This document shows positions 35,734 through 44,141 of a stretch of DNA of 64,000 nt, piece by piece. Each line of letters starts with the position of its first letter. Position 1 is the stretch's first letter. Source of the stretch: Azophilus sp965221755 (GTDB taxonomy: Bacteria > Pseudomonadota > Gammaproteobacteria > Pseudomonadales > Azotimanducaceae); contig OZ244921.1 of the NCBI GenBank assembly GCA_965221755.1, forward strand, positions 3,596,001-3,660,000, read 5' to 3'. A program made the translations under genes and the position numbers. The notes below the pieces were generated by a model. It worked only from the letters and a program-made list of their open reading frames with translations, had not been told where the DNA came from and did no database searches.

Positions 35734-36895
35734 GGAACGAAAAGCATTTCTCGGCAAAGTAGGCGCCTACTTCAGAAGCCATCCCATGGTAGGCATCCTC
35801 GGCCCGCGACAATGCGGCAAAACCACATTGGCGCGAGCGTACGTCGCCTCGCTGCGCTCACGCGCTTCAGAACGCCGCCGAGCCATCCATTACTTCGACC
35901 TTGAGGATCCTGAGCACCTCAGCCGCCTCGCCGATCCCAAGCTCGCGCTGGAGCCTTTGGAAGGCCTTATCGTCATCGACGAAGTGCAGCGCGCGCCCGA
36001 GCTCTTTCCCCTTCTTCGGGTGCTGGTGGACCGCAGGCCACGTCGGCAAAGGTATCTGATCCTCGGCAGCGCATCCCGGGCGCTGATCCGACAGTCTTCC
36101 GAAACCCTGGCCGGGCGCATCGCCTTCCTGGAGCTGCCGCCGTTCACGGCCTTTGAAGCCGGGAGCCTGCAGCGCCTGTGGCTGCGCGGCGGCTTCCCGC
36201 CCGCCTATTTGGCCAAAACCAACGCCGACAGCATGATCTGGCGAAAGGCCTACGTCACCGCCTTGCTGGAACGCGACCTGCCGGCCCTCGGCATCGACTT
36301 CGCCGCCGCAACCATGCGCCGTTTTTGGATGATGCTCGCGCACCGCCACGGCAGCCTGCTGAACGCCTCCGAACTGGCACGTTCCATGGGTGTCTCGCAA
36401 CCCACAGTCAAGCGCCATCTCGACATCCTGAGCGGCACCTTCATGGTGCGCCTGCTGCAGCCTTGGCACGCCAACGTCCACAAACGCCAAGTGAAGTCGC
36501 CCAAGCCGTATGTCCGCGATGCCGGGCTGCTGCATGCGTTGCTGAACCTGCCGGACTTGGAATCCCTGCGCGCCCATCCCGGCATCGGCGCCTCCTGGGA
36601 GGGATTTGCGCTGGAGCAGGTGATTCAGATTCTGGGGGCCGAGTCCGCCGAATGCCACTTCTGGGCCACCCACACCGAAGCGGAACTCGATCTGCTGGTG
36701 GTGCGGGGAAGCCGTCCGCAGGCGTTCGAGTTCAAGTACGCATCGACGCCCAAACCAACGCGATCCATGCATTCCGCGCTCAAGGACCTGGCCTTGGATC
36801 GCATCACCATCGTTTATCCCGGCAACGACGCCTACCCGCTCACCCCCAACATTGACGTCACCAACTTGGCGGCATTGGCTGGCAAAGCAGCCTAA
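35732..36895 (+). CDS. AAA ATPase with DUF4143 domain (copy 2)
   Basis: A 387-residue orphan ATPase. Walker A VGILGPRQCGKTTLARAY near residue 20, Walker B GLIVIDEVQRAPELFPLLR near residue 78, arginine-rich LILGSASRALIRQS. A winged-helix-like middle follows (LLNASELARSMGVSQPTVKR), and a C-terminal nuclease-like DUF4143 segment TEAELDLLVVRGSRPQAFEF. GTG start follows a perfect hairpin. Belongs to the same broad family as the gene at 23361 but is about 70 residues shorter and of a different subtype. Confidence 0.9.
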   Translation: MERKAFLGKVGAYFRSHPMVGILGPRQCGKTTLARAYVASLRSRASERRRAIHYFDLEDPEHLSRLADPKLALEPLEGLIVIDEVQRAPELFPLLRVLVDRRPRRQRYLILGSASRALIRQSSETLAGRIAFLELPPFTAFEAGSLQRLWLRGGFPPAYLAKTNADSMIWRKAYVTALLERDLPALGIDFAAATMRRFWMMLAHRHGSLLNASELARSMGVSQPTVKRHLDILSGTFMVRLLQPWHANVHKRQVKSPKPYVRDAGLLHALLNLPDLESLRAHPGIGASWEGFALEQVIQILGAESAECHFWATHTEAELDLLVVRGSRPQAFEFKYASTPKPTRSMHSALKDLALDRITIVYPGNDAYPLTPNIDVTNLAALAGKAA

Positions 36896-36961
36896 GCCAT
36901 TGGCAGCTCGGTTTGATTCGTGCTTGGGGGCGACGCGGCGGCAAGGGCAGGAAGCCGGAAG

Positions 36962-39757
36962 CTAACCGCCTGCATCCCTCAGTCGGGACCGTTCGACCTT
37001 GACCTGATCGCCTAGATTCAACTCGGCCAGCGTTTGGCGAAGTTCCGATTCCAGCGACGCAGCCACTCGAGCGGCCACCTCAACGCTAAACTCAACCCCA
37101 ATGGTGAGTCCGTTGCCAGATCGGAGTTTAGGAACAACTTTAGTGCCCAGTCGATTCCAAAGCTCCGGCGGCACCTCCCCTGATAGGCGCAGCTGAACTG
37201 AGGCCACCTCCTCGGAAGCATGGGGTTCCGGCCGCTGTTCGGCCATCGGGTTCGGCACCGGATCCGGCTTGTCGTCAACAACGTAAGAAGCGTGACCCTC
37301 ACGAACCCCCGGCGCTCGGAGCGCTTCGCTGCGCGCCTTGGTCAGCAGAAACACGCTCGACTCGAAGGCAACATCTTCGGCCCCGACCGCATCCCCATGC
37401 CAGATGCGTTCGTAACCGCCGTCCGCCGTTGCGCCGGAAGCCAAGCCGAAGAAGCCTTTCTCCACAAACTCAACAATCCGCCGGCTCAGCACGGCATCGG
37501 GATCCACAAGCCGGGTGAGCGAGCCGTTGAGAAAGCTCTGGCGCAAGCTGGTGAGCGGCCAAGCGCCGGACTCCTTGAAGGTCGGCGGCCAATGCCGGTC
37601 GAGATAACCGGCGCCGACGGTTTCGCTGAGCAGCGCTTCGGTCTTCAGCGCGGTGACCACCCGCCCGCACAGCGTCTCGTTCGCGCTGCTGTGGCCCGCG
37701 CCCAAGTCGATGATCCTCAGCCCGGAATCGGCCTTCGCGTCGGCAAGCGCCACGAAACGGTAGCCGGCCCACACCTCGTCCTTGGCCGCGTTCTCCGCGT
37801 CCTTGACCATGGACCGCAATTCCTGCCGGTCGGCGCGGTCGAACTCCGTGCCGAGCAGGCCTTCCGTCATCTCCCGCTCGACCCGTCTCCAGGCGAGCCA
37901 CAGTTCCACGCGGTCGCGGAGTTCGCGCCCGGGCTTACGGGCGCACCAGACCAGCGATGCGGGATGGAGTCGGGGGGATGTTCCGCGCTCGCGGGTCCAT
38001 TGCGCGATGGACTCCACGATCTTGCCGTCGGCCCGCCACTCCGCTTCCGGATCGACGACAACCAGGGTTAGCCGGGGCGTGTCCTGAATGCCCGCGCCGT
38101 CGTTGGGGAACGGGATGATCGGCAGGCTGGCGCCCCGGGCGAACTCCTGCTGAACCAGCTTGCGGATGGCGGGCCGGATTTCCGTATCCTCATCCAGCGC
38201 CGCGCGGCGGTCGCTGACGACTTTTTTCAGAGTCGCCTGATAATGAATGCGGAAACCGTCCGTCCCGACCTTGCGGATGAAGAAACCCGTTGCTTCCAAG
38301 GCCGCCGCCGCGGTATCCACGGTTGTGGTCTCCACCTCCGGTTCGCCGAGCGCGAAGCGAAGTTCCGGCAGATGGGCCACTTTGTCCACTTGTCCGCCGG
38401 AGGACTCGAAAAGAATGGCTGACCCGACGCGGCGGTGAATGTCGCGAAGCGGACCCGCCGCGTCGGCATCCAGCGCCCGGGCATGCGCCGTGTCGCTGGC
38501 AACATCGGCGGCGATGGCCACGTCAAGCCGCTGCTCGCCGAGTTGGCCGAGCACCACGGCGCGGAACTCGGGCACATGCAGCGGCGCCGAACCAAGCGTG
38601 ATCAGCGGTTCCGTTCGCGCCTCCCGGAACTGCTGGCGGGCGGCCCAGGAAACCCACTGGGCCAGCATGGCGAGCGTGCCCCGGGTTTGCTGGAACTGGG
38701 CAAGGGCGCTCCATTTCCGCCGGAATACCGAAAGGGTGGATGGATGGAACGGATAGCAGGCTTCAAAGCGGCTCCTGAGAAACTCGCGGGCTTTGGCTTC
38801 CGTCGTCGCGCTATCGACCGCCATCCATTCGGAAGGAAGCCGGGCCGTGCGCTCGAAGCACCAGTCCGCGTACATCTTCGAGACCCGCTTGCGGACGCGC
38901 TCGCTGCCCAAGTCCTCGAACAACCGCCGCCGGACGACATCGCCGATTTCCGCCTCGTCGTTGGCGATCAGGTCGCGGGCCACGCGCCGCACCACCTTGG
39001 TGATCCGGTCCTGCCACTGCCGGTCCCAGTCGGTCATTTCCACTTGGCTGCGCGGCAGGCTGATGACGGCGGCGGCGCCTGCCGCGCCCGTGACGGCCAC
39101 GGTCAGGTTCTGAACGAAGGCATGGAAGCTGTCGGCGCGGTCGCGATGACGATTGACGAAGTTGAGCACTTCGTCGAACAGCAGCAAGACGGGAGCGTCC
39201 GCAGCCGCGAACACGCGGGCGATCGCATCGGTGCCCGGCGGCGTGGTTTTCGCAGCGGAGCCGAGCGCGGCCACGCCCTTGTCGCCCGCCAGTTGGCGGG
39301 CAAGATCGATCCATGGCGTTTCGCGCCCTTCCGACGGATCCCAGGCATTGCCCACGAACACCCCCACCCGCGCCTTCGGCGCATCGGCAATGCCCGCATG
39401 GGCCAGCAGATCGGCCACGCCCGGCAGGCTCGCGGCATCGCGGCCCGCCTTGGCCAAGTGATAGAGCGCAGTGAGTGTGTGCGTTTTGCCCCCGCCGAAC
39501 TGCGTGACCAGCGTGAGCACCGGGGATGTGTTCTGCGTCTCGCCCGCAAGACGCCGCAGCACCATGCCGGCGTGGTCGTTGAGGGCGCGGGTAAAGCAGG
39601 TGCGAGAGAAGAACTGCGCCGGGTCGCGGTAGTCCGCAGGCGCCGTGCCGGCCACCACCTGCTCCAGCGCAATCGCGAACTCGTCGGGGCTGAAGGAGCG
39701 CCCTTCCCGCACCTCGCGGCGCGGAGTGACGACTTTGTACCAAGGATCCCTAGCCAT
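36962..39757 (-). CDS. DUF499-family AAA+ ATPase of a defence-type operon
   Basis: A 931-residue ATPase, intact. Walker A with an unusual form, VTQFGGGKTHTLTALYHL, near residue 85; Walker B VLLLFDEVLNFVNRH near residue 195; conserved FSRTCFTRALNDHAGMVLRR near the N-terminus. The family is known to sit beside DUF1156 methyltransferases and large SNF2-type helicases in anti-phage-type clusters, which is the context here. It presumably powers a DNA-directed complex (inference). ATG at 39757 has AGAGG 6 nt upstream. It is the only large undamaged gene in this cluster. Confidence 0.88.
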   Translation of the reverse strand: MARDPWYKVVTPRREVREGRSFSPDEFAIALEQVVAGTAPADYRDPAQFFSRTCFTRALNDHAGMVLRRLAGETQNTSPVLTLVTQFGGGKTHTLTALYHLAKAGRDAASLPGVADLLAHAGIADAPKARVGVFVGNAWDPSEGRETPWIDLARQLAGDKGVAALGSAAKTTPPGTDAIARVFAAADAPVLLLFDEVLNFVNRHRDRADSFHAFVQNLTVAVTGAAGAAAVISLPRSQVEMTDWDRQWQDRITKVVRRVARDLIANDEAEIGDVVRRRLFEDLGSERVRKRVSKMYADWCFERTARLPSEWMAVDSATTEAKAREFLRSRFEACYPFHPSTLSVFRRKWSALAQFQQTRGTLAMLAQWVSWAARQQFREARTEPLITLGSAPLHVPEFRAVVLGQLGEQRLDVAIAADVASDTAHARALDADAAGPLRDIHRRVGSAILFESSGGQVDKVAHLPELRFALGEPEVETTTVDTAAAALEATGFFIRKVGTDGFRIHYQATLKKVVSDRRAALDEDTEIRPAIRKLVQQEFARGASLPIIPFPNDGAGIQDTPRLTLVVVDPEAEWRADGKIVESIAQWTRERGTSPRLHPASLVWCARKPGRELRDRVELWLAWRRVEREMTEGLLGTEFDRADRQELRSMVKDAENAAKDEVWAGYRFVALADAKADSGLRIIDLGAGHSSANETLCGRVVTALKTEALLSETVGAGYLDRHWPPTFKESGAWPLTSLRQSFLNGSLTRLVDPDAVLSRRIVEFVEKGFFGLASGATADGGYERIWHGDAVGAEDVAFESSVFLLTKARSEALRAPGVREGHASYVVDDKPDPVPNPMAEQRPEPHASEEVASVQLRLSGEVPPELWNRLGTKVVPKLRSGNGLTIGVEFSVEVAARVAASLESELRQTLAELNLGDQVKVERSRLRDAGG

Positions 39758-39759
39758 CT

Positions 39760-39885
39760 TCATCCTCTGAACCCGAACCATTCGTGAAACGTATGCGCGA
39801 CAGCTTCCCGGAAACGACGATGACCGCTCCTGCAAGCATCGCAAAGCACTCGCGATGCCGTGCATACGTCCACAAGGAACTTCAC
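39760..39885 (-). pseudogene. DUF5615 (PIN-like) toxin N-terminal stump
   Basis: GTG at 39885 overlaps the DUF433 stop as GTGA. It opens VKFLVDVCTASRVL, the typical start of DUF5615 PIN-like toxins, then loses similarity and stops after 41 codons. The remaining 80 or so residues of the toxin are absent; the DUF499 gene begins 3 nt later. Confidence 0.65.
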
Positions 39886-40139
39886 GAGGATTCCCGCGCG
39901 AATATCCCCTCATGAATCTCTTCTCCGGCCAAGGACCGGTAGGCGTAGAGCAGGCAAGCCTGGATATCCTCGCGTTCCAGTATCGGATACTCGCTCAACA
40001 GCGTATCCACTGTATCACCGGCCGCGAGCTTCGCTAGCACATGCTCCACAGCGAACCGCATGCCGCGAATAATCGGCTTGCCGCCGAAAACATCAGGTCT
40101 GACGGTAATGCGTTCGAGCAGTTCGGTTTCTTGGGTCAT
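39882..40139 (-). CDS. DUF433 family antitoxin (orphan)
   Basis: An 85-residue protein with the DUF433 signature ERITVRPDVFGGKPIIRGMR, VLAKLAAGDTVDTLLSEYP and LEREDIQACLLYAYRSL. DUF433 proteins are winged-helix antitoxins paired with PIN-like DUF5615 toxins. The partner start is still visible as an overlapping GTG frame but is truncated. Start ATG at 40139 fits the family length. Confidence 0.85.
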   Translation of the reverse strand: MTQETELLERITVRPDVFGGKPIIRGMRFAVEHVLAKLAAGDTVDTLLSEYPILEREDIQACLLYAYRSLAGEEIHEGIFARESS

Positions 40140-40174
40140 GGTCTTCTCCTTCATTGAGCGGAATCACGACGCGA

Positions 40175-40435
40175 TTATCTTGGAACAGCCAGTAGCATAG
40201 CGTCTAGGAGCCGTTTCTCGCGGCTGCCGCGGGGATAGAGCGCGGACAGCGCGTTCGACAGGCGCAGGAAATCGGGCGCGCGTTCCTGCTCGGCGACGAT
40301 CAGCGTTCGCAGCGCATTCGCATGGCCGCCTGCCTGCAACAGCATCGCGGCATGCACGCGGTCGAGCGCGGTGGCATCCGGCGACTCCAAAACGGCATCC
40401 GCGCTGACTTGGCCACCGACCCGCTTTCCCGCTGA
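40175..40435 (-). pseudogene. DUF1156 methyltransferase, C-terminal remnant
   Basis: Reads KRVGGQVSADAVLESPDAT, then LDRVHAAMLLQAGGHANALR and FLRLSNALSALYPRGSREKR, ending RLLDAMLLAVPR. This is the C-terminal pattern of DUF1156 proteins as recalled from the family. It is in line with, and on the same strand as, the N-terminal remnant at 40730-41407. About 600 central residues are missing, replaced by integrase and ankyrin fragments. Confidence 0.65.
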
Positions 40436-40437
40436 AG

Positions 40438-40656
40438 CCTGCGATTGGCCATCCCATCACGCTGCACGGGTTCCGCTCCACGTTCCGGGTCTGGGCATCG
40501 GAGCGGACGGACGCGCCCAAGGAAGTCATGGAGGCGGCGCTGGCGCACACGGTCAGAAACCAGGTTGAGGCGGCGTATGCGCGATCATTGTTCGAGAAGC
40601 GGCGGGCGCTGATGGACGGCTGGGGGGCCTTCGTGGAGGGGGAGAGCGGCCCGTAG
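40438..40656 (+). pseudogene. Tyrosine integrase C-terminal remnant
   Basis: Plus-strand frame AIGHPITLHGFRSTFRVWAS followed by LAHTVRNQVEAAYARSLF and KRRALMDGWGAF. These are the box-II HxxR, the HT/His and the catalytic Tyr region of a P4-type phage integrase. The catalytic N-terminal half is absent. It lies inside the gutted DUF1156 gene, antisense to it, and about 3.4 kb from the selenocysteine tRNA gene, a classic integration target. Confidence 0.8.
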
Positions 40657-40676
40657 GCGCCGGCAAAACGCAAAAA

Positions 40677-40711
40677 GCCCGCGCGACCGTCTGATCGCGC
40701 GGGCTTTTTTT
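40677..40711. terminator. Rho-independent terminator, bidirectional
   Basis: GCCCGCGCGA (40677-40686) pairs with TCGCGCGGGC (40695-40704) around an 8-nt loop. It is flanked by AAAAA on the left and seven T on the right (40705-40711). It ends the integrase frame at 40656 and could also stop minus-strand reading. Confidence 0.88.
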
Positions 40712-40729
40712 GGCGAAGCTTGCGGGGGG

Positions 40730-41407
40730 TTACCTCCTCGCGCCCGCCCGTCGCAGCGCCTCTACAATATCCGCATGGCCTTGCTTGGCCGCGAGCATCA
40801 GCGCCGTTTCGCCGTCATCGTTCGCCGCGTGCGGGTCCGCGCCCGCTTCCCGCAACTCGTCGGCCAGTTTCGGGCCGTGGCGAGGGATGTCCTCCAGCAT
40901 GACCTTAAGAATGAGTCAGGTCGCCGGATTGAGGTCACTGGCGAAAGCCTCGCAACCTAGCCGAAGCGCCTCCAGCGGAATCGAGCCGCCACCCGCAAAC
41001 GGATCCACCACAAGCGCCGCCTCCTCGCCATGGGCAGCCTTAACAAGTGAACGGCTCACATTGAGGAAGGTCGAGTTGGCCGCGTTATCCCAATTGGCGA
41101 AATCGGCGATAAACTTCAGGGGTCCGCGGCGGAGGCCCACATCGGATTTGTCACGCCCGCCGCCCACCGTGGGCAGCAGCTTGCCCGCCGCTTCCTTGAA
41201 AGCGCCTGGACAATGCGGATCGCAGGGATCGGGCAGCAGCAGCGCCAAAAGAACCGCCCGCGAGGATGCGAGAGGTCGCCGCGCCCACCACAAATGCAGC
41301 GTCGAAGGGTGGCCATGTCGGATCGACTTTTCCCGCACCGCGTGCCGCGATACCGCCGCAATCGGAAAATCCACCTCCGCCAGCCTCTTGCACTCGCGCG
41401 GAATCAT
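40730..41407 (-). pseudogene. DUF1156 methyltransferase N-terminal remnant fused to an ankyrin repeat
   Basis: ATG at 41407 overlaps the previous stop (ATGA). The N-terminus MIPRECKRLAEVDFPIAAVS, HPSTLHLWWARRPLASSRA and VDPFAGGGSIPLEALRLGCE (SAM motif) identify DUF1156. The frame meets a TGA at 40916-40918 but continues in the same frame as LILKVMLEDIPRHGPKLADE, still DUF1156-like. It then passes into an ankyrin unit (DDGETALMLAAKQGHADIVE) and stops at 40730. The reading frame is thus a chimera with an internal stop and no central or C-terminal methylase domain. Confidence 0.75.
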
Positions 41408-42687
41408 TCAGCAATGTTCTCGCTCAGAAAGCGCGTGATCCGGTCACGGTTTAACGCCAGGCTTGAAAACTGTTTGTCGCAAACATCGCTAAACCGTGCC
41501 AGCACCTTGCGATTGATCGCCTCTTGATCCTCAAAGATGGCGAGGGAACGGAATGGGATTCCCCACTTCTCGAACTGGTGCAAGGTAATGGTGGCATCAC
41601 GTGTTCTGTCGTCATTTGCAATGCCATGCACGAGAAGTGGCCGGGACATACTGTTGACCCGGCAATCGATAGTGTATTTCCCTTGAGAATCATGGGTTGG
41701 ATCACTCCAATCGAAGCTAATTCGTTCTTCGGGGATGGCTTCGATCAAAAATGCCCGAAAATCCTCCATAAATGTGGATCGAACGCGCTCGCGTGAGAGA
41801 AACGAGACATCAGTGATCTTTAGCAGCCCTTGAACAAAGGAATACAGCGCGTCTCCATATCGCCCATCAGGCACTTCGATCAGCAACTCCCCTTGCTGAT
41901 CCTCAATGCCGAAGATGGACAAGGCATTGGAAATGATCTTCTGGCGCGTTCCTCGATGCAGATCTTTCTCGTCAATGTCATAAGTCAGGTGCATGTAGGT
42001 ATGCCCTTCATCGGTGAGCACCCATCGCGATCCATTCTTTTTGAGGACGACGCACATGTGGTCGCCATCTTCGAACAGAAACGGAGTAAATACCCGAAAG
42101 CGGTCGATTCCCTCCTCCGACAACCGGATTTTCTGCGATACCTTGCGGTGAAAATCCTGCTCTATCGTTTCAATCGACATACTATTTCTCCAAGAAAAGA
42201 TCGCGTTGCGGCCGATAAGATCGCGTTGCGGCCGATGTGGAAATTTGAAGCTCGCATCGTCGAACAGGCAAAGCAAAGCGTCCTGCAAAGTGCCGTAACG
42301 ACCCGTCGGCTCGGCGTATGCGTCCTCCCGCGCCCCAAGCTTCTGATAACGCTCGGTTGCGAGATGAATATGGAAATCGTAGAAAGAGAGTCCTTCGATA
42401 TGATTGGTGTGCTCGTGGCTCTTGCCATTGTAGCGGCGGAGCCGGAACACTTGATTTGATTGCGGGACGCACACCGCGAGAATGACGGAGAAATCCAAGG
42501 CGTTGGCCGCGCTTTGCCTGAGAATCACGCGAAATTCATTCCCACAGCCACCGGTGATGTCGAGGTGCCGCTCCTGATGACCACGTTTGGACATCATCCG
42601 AGCGCGGATCGTCCAGTCAGCAGGCAGCAATTTGCTCTCCCGCACAAGCGATTCAATCTCTTGGTCCGTGTACGTCACCGCCATCAT
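41404..42687 (-). CDS. Fused ORF: unassigned protein + DUF1828/DUF1829-like protein
   Basis: One open frame of about 427 residues made of two former genes. The first (42687 to about 42182) starts ATG-ATG after GAGGGAG and reads TYTDQEIESLVRESKLLPAD and SFYDFHIHLATERYQKLG; no known family. The second begins at the internal ATG 42180 (MSIETIEQDFHRKVSQKIRL). It shows the DUF1828-like VFTPFLFEDGDHMCVVL and GSRWVLTDEGHTYMHLTYD, then a DUF1829-like second half. A 20-bp tandem duplication at the seam removes the first stop. The end overlaps the DUF1156 start by ATGA. The pair lies inside the defence-type operon. Confidence 0.7.
   Translation of the reverse strand: MMAVTYTDQEIESLVRESKLLPADWTIRARMMSKRGHQERHLDITGGCGNEFRVILRQSAANALDFSVILAVCVPQSNQVFRLRRYNGKSHEHTNHIEGLSFYDFHIHLATERYQKLGAREDAYAEPTGRYGTLQDALLCLFDDASFKFPHRPQRDLIGRNAIFSWRNSMSIETIEQDFHRKVSQKIRLSEEGIDRFRVFTPFLFEDGDHMCVVLKKNGSRWVLTDEGHTYMHLTYDIDEKDLHRGTRQKIISNALSIFGIEDQQGELLIEVPDGRYGDALYSFVQGLLKITDVSFLSRERVRSTFMEDFRAFLIEAIPEERISFDWSDPTHDSQGKYTIDCRVNSMSRPLLVHGIANDDRTRDATITLHQFEKWGIPFRSLAIFEDQEAINRKVLARFSDVCDKQFSSLALNRDRITRFLSENIAE
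42197..42236. repeat. 20-bp perfect tandem duplication that fuses two genes
   Basis: AAGATCGCGTTGCGGCCGAT is present twice in direct succession (42197-42216 and 42217-42236). With one copy, the upstream gene ends PQRDLFLEK-TAG and the next gene's ATG follows one nucleotide later. Confidence 0.95.
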
Positions 42688-42714
42688 CTGCTCCCTCAAG
42701 CATCAGTGATCGCA

Positions 42715-44004
42715 TCAACGTTCAGCCAGTATGGCTGCCGGCGCAGTCTTGGCCAAGGCCTGCGCGCTTTGCAGACCGTCCTCAAGGCGCTTGGCCCGGT
42801 TCTCGAGAGAGCGTCTCATCGCATGCGTGCTGGAGGCCAGCCGCCGCTGGTATAAGGCCATGAGGAAGCCCACGGCCCGCGCGCGGGGATCGTCGCCCCG
42901 GGCAGCGGCGCGAACGCTTTGCCGTTTTACGAAGCGGGTGATTTCCTGATACAGCTCGTGCTCGTCGCCGTCAATCTTGAAATCGACCGTTTGCGGGATG
43001 CGCTTGGTGAACACGGGACGGGCATTCCATTCGCCGTTCGGTTGGCGCTCCGGGAAATACACCATCGCCTCCTTGGTGCGCCGCAGGTAGAAGGGCGCGC
43101 GGCGGCGGTTCATGGCCTCGCGGATGGATTTGACGTCGGCATAGGCATCCCGGTCCAGGAGTTGCAGGAACAGCGTGAAGTTCTTGGGATCGCCTTTATG
43201 CGGCGTGGCGGTGAGCAGGAGGATATGGTCGGCGCTGTCGCGCAGGAGTTCGCCGAGCGCGTAGCGCGCCGTCTTCTTCGCGGGCGGCGACCAGGACATC
43301 CGGTGCGCCTCGTCGATAATCACCAAGTCCCAGTGCGCTTGCCTAAGTCCGGGCAGTATTTCGTCCCGCTTGGCGAGATCAAGCGAGGTGATGACGCGCT
43401 TCTGCTCCATCCACTGGTTGACGCCGAACTGATCGCGGATGTCGCCGCCTTTGAGAACGAGGAACTTCTCGTCAAATTTCTCGCGGAGTTCGCGCTGCCA
43501 CTGGAAGGCGAGGTTGGCGGGGCAGACCACGAGGATGCGCTCCGCCAGTCCGCGCAGCATGAGTTCGCGCACCAGCAGACCGGCCATGATGGTTTTGCCG
43601 GCGCCGGCATCGTCGGCGAGCAGAAACCGCACTGTCGATAGCTTGAGCAGGTGTCCGTACACGGCTTCAAGCTGGTGAGGGAGCGGATCCACGCGAGAGA
43701 TCGACAGGCCGAAGTACGGATCGAACTCGTGGGCGGTGCCGAGCGCATGGGCCTCCAAGCCGATTCGGAGCAATCGGCCGTCCCCGTCGAAGGAAAGGGC
43801 GGAACTGGTGATTGTGAGTGCCGCGATATCGTCGGTCGAGAGCACGACGCTGCGAAACCTTTCCGTTTGCGTTCCAACGAGTCCCGCAGTCCAGGAACCG
43901 GCGCCGTTTGGGTGTGCCGTCACTACTCGCATCGGCTCGCTGAACTGCGGGCCGGTCAGGAATTGGCCGTCTTGAATGGGAGGCGCTGCGCTCTGATGTG
44001 CCAT
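42715..44004 (-). pseudogene. SNF2/RapA-type helicase, truncated after the first ATPase lobe
   Basis: About 429 residues of a helicase family normally near 950. Walker A LADDAGAGKTIMAGLLVREL near residue 130, DEAH box LVIIDEAHRMSW near residue 225, motif III LLLTATPHKGDPKNF. It stops (AILAER) shortly after the first lobe, before any helicase-C domain, 28 nt from the next gene, so the second lobe has been deleted. It still may be expressed. This is the first gene after the selenocysteine tRNA in the island. ATG at 44004 (MAHQSAAPPIQDGQ) avoids overlap with the tRNA. Confidence 0.82.
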
Positions 44005-44048
44005 TTGTCGCGGATTTGTGCACCAGCGAGATTGTGGAAACCGCTCTG

Positions 44049-44141
44049 TGGCGGAATAGGTGGGAGTCGAACCCACCAAGCGCGTTATCGCGCCTCAACG
44101 GCTTTGAAGGCCGCGCGCCCCACTGGAGACAATGCTCTTCC
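44049..44141 (-). tRNA. selC: Selenocysteine tRNA, anticodon UCA (CCA encoded)
   Basis: The reverse strand reads GGAAGAGCATTGTCTCC… as in known selC genes. It has anticodon loop CTTCAAA (anticodon TCA) closed by CGGC/GCCG, a long variable arm AGGCGCG-ATAA-CGCGCTT, T-arm GTGGG-TTCGACT-CCCAC, discriminator G and encoded CCA. Ninety nucleotides plus CCA, the size of bacterial tRNA-Sec. The acceptor stem has apparent mismatches at positions 5 (G-A) and 8. Selenocysteine insertion also needs SelA, SelB and SelD, none of which is in the window. Confidence 0.9.
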
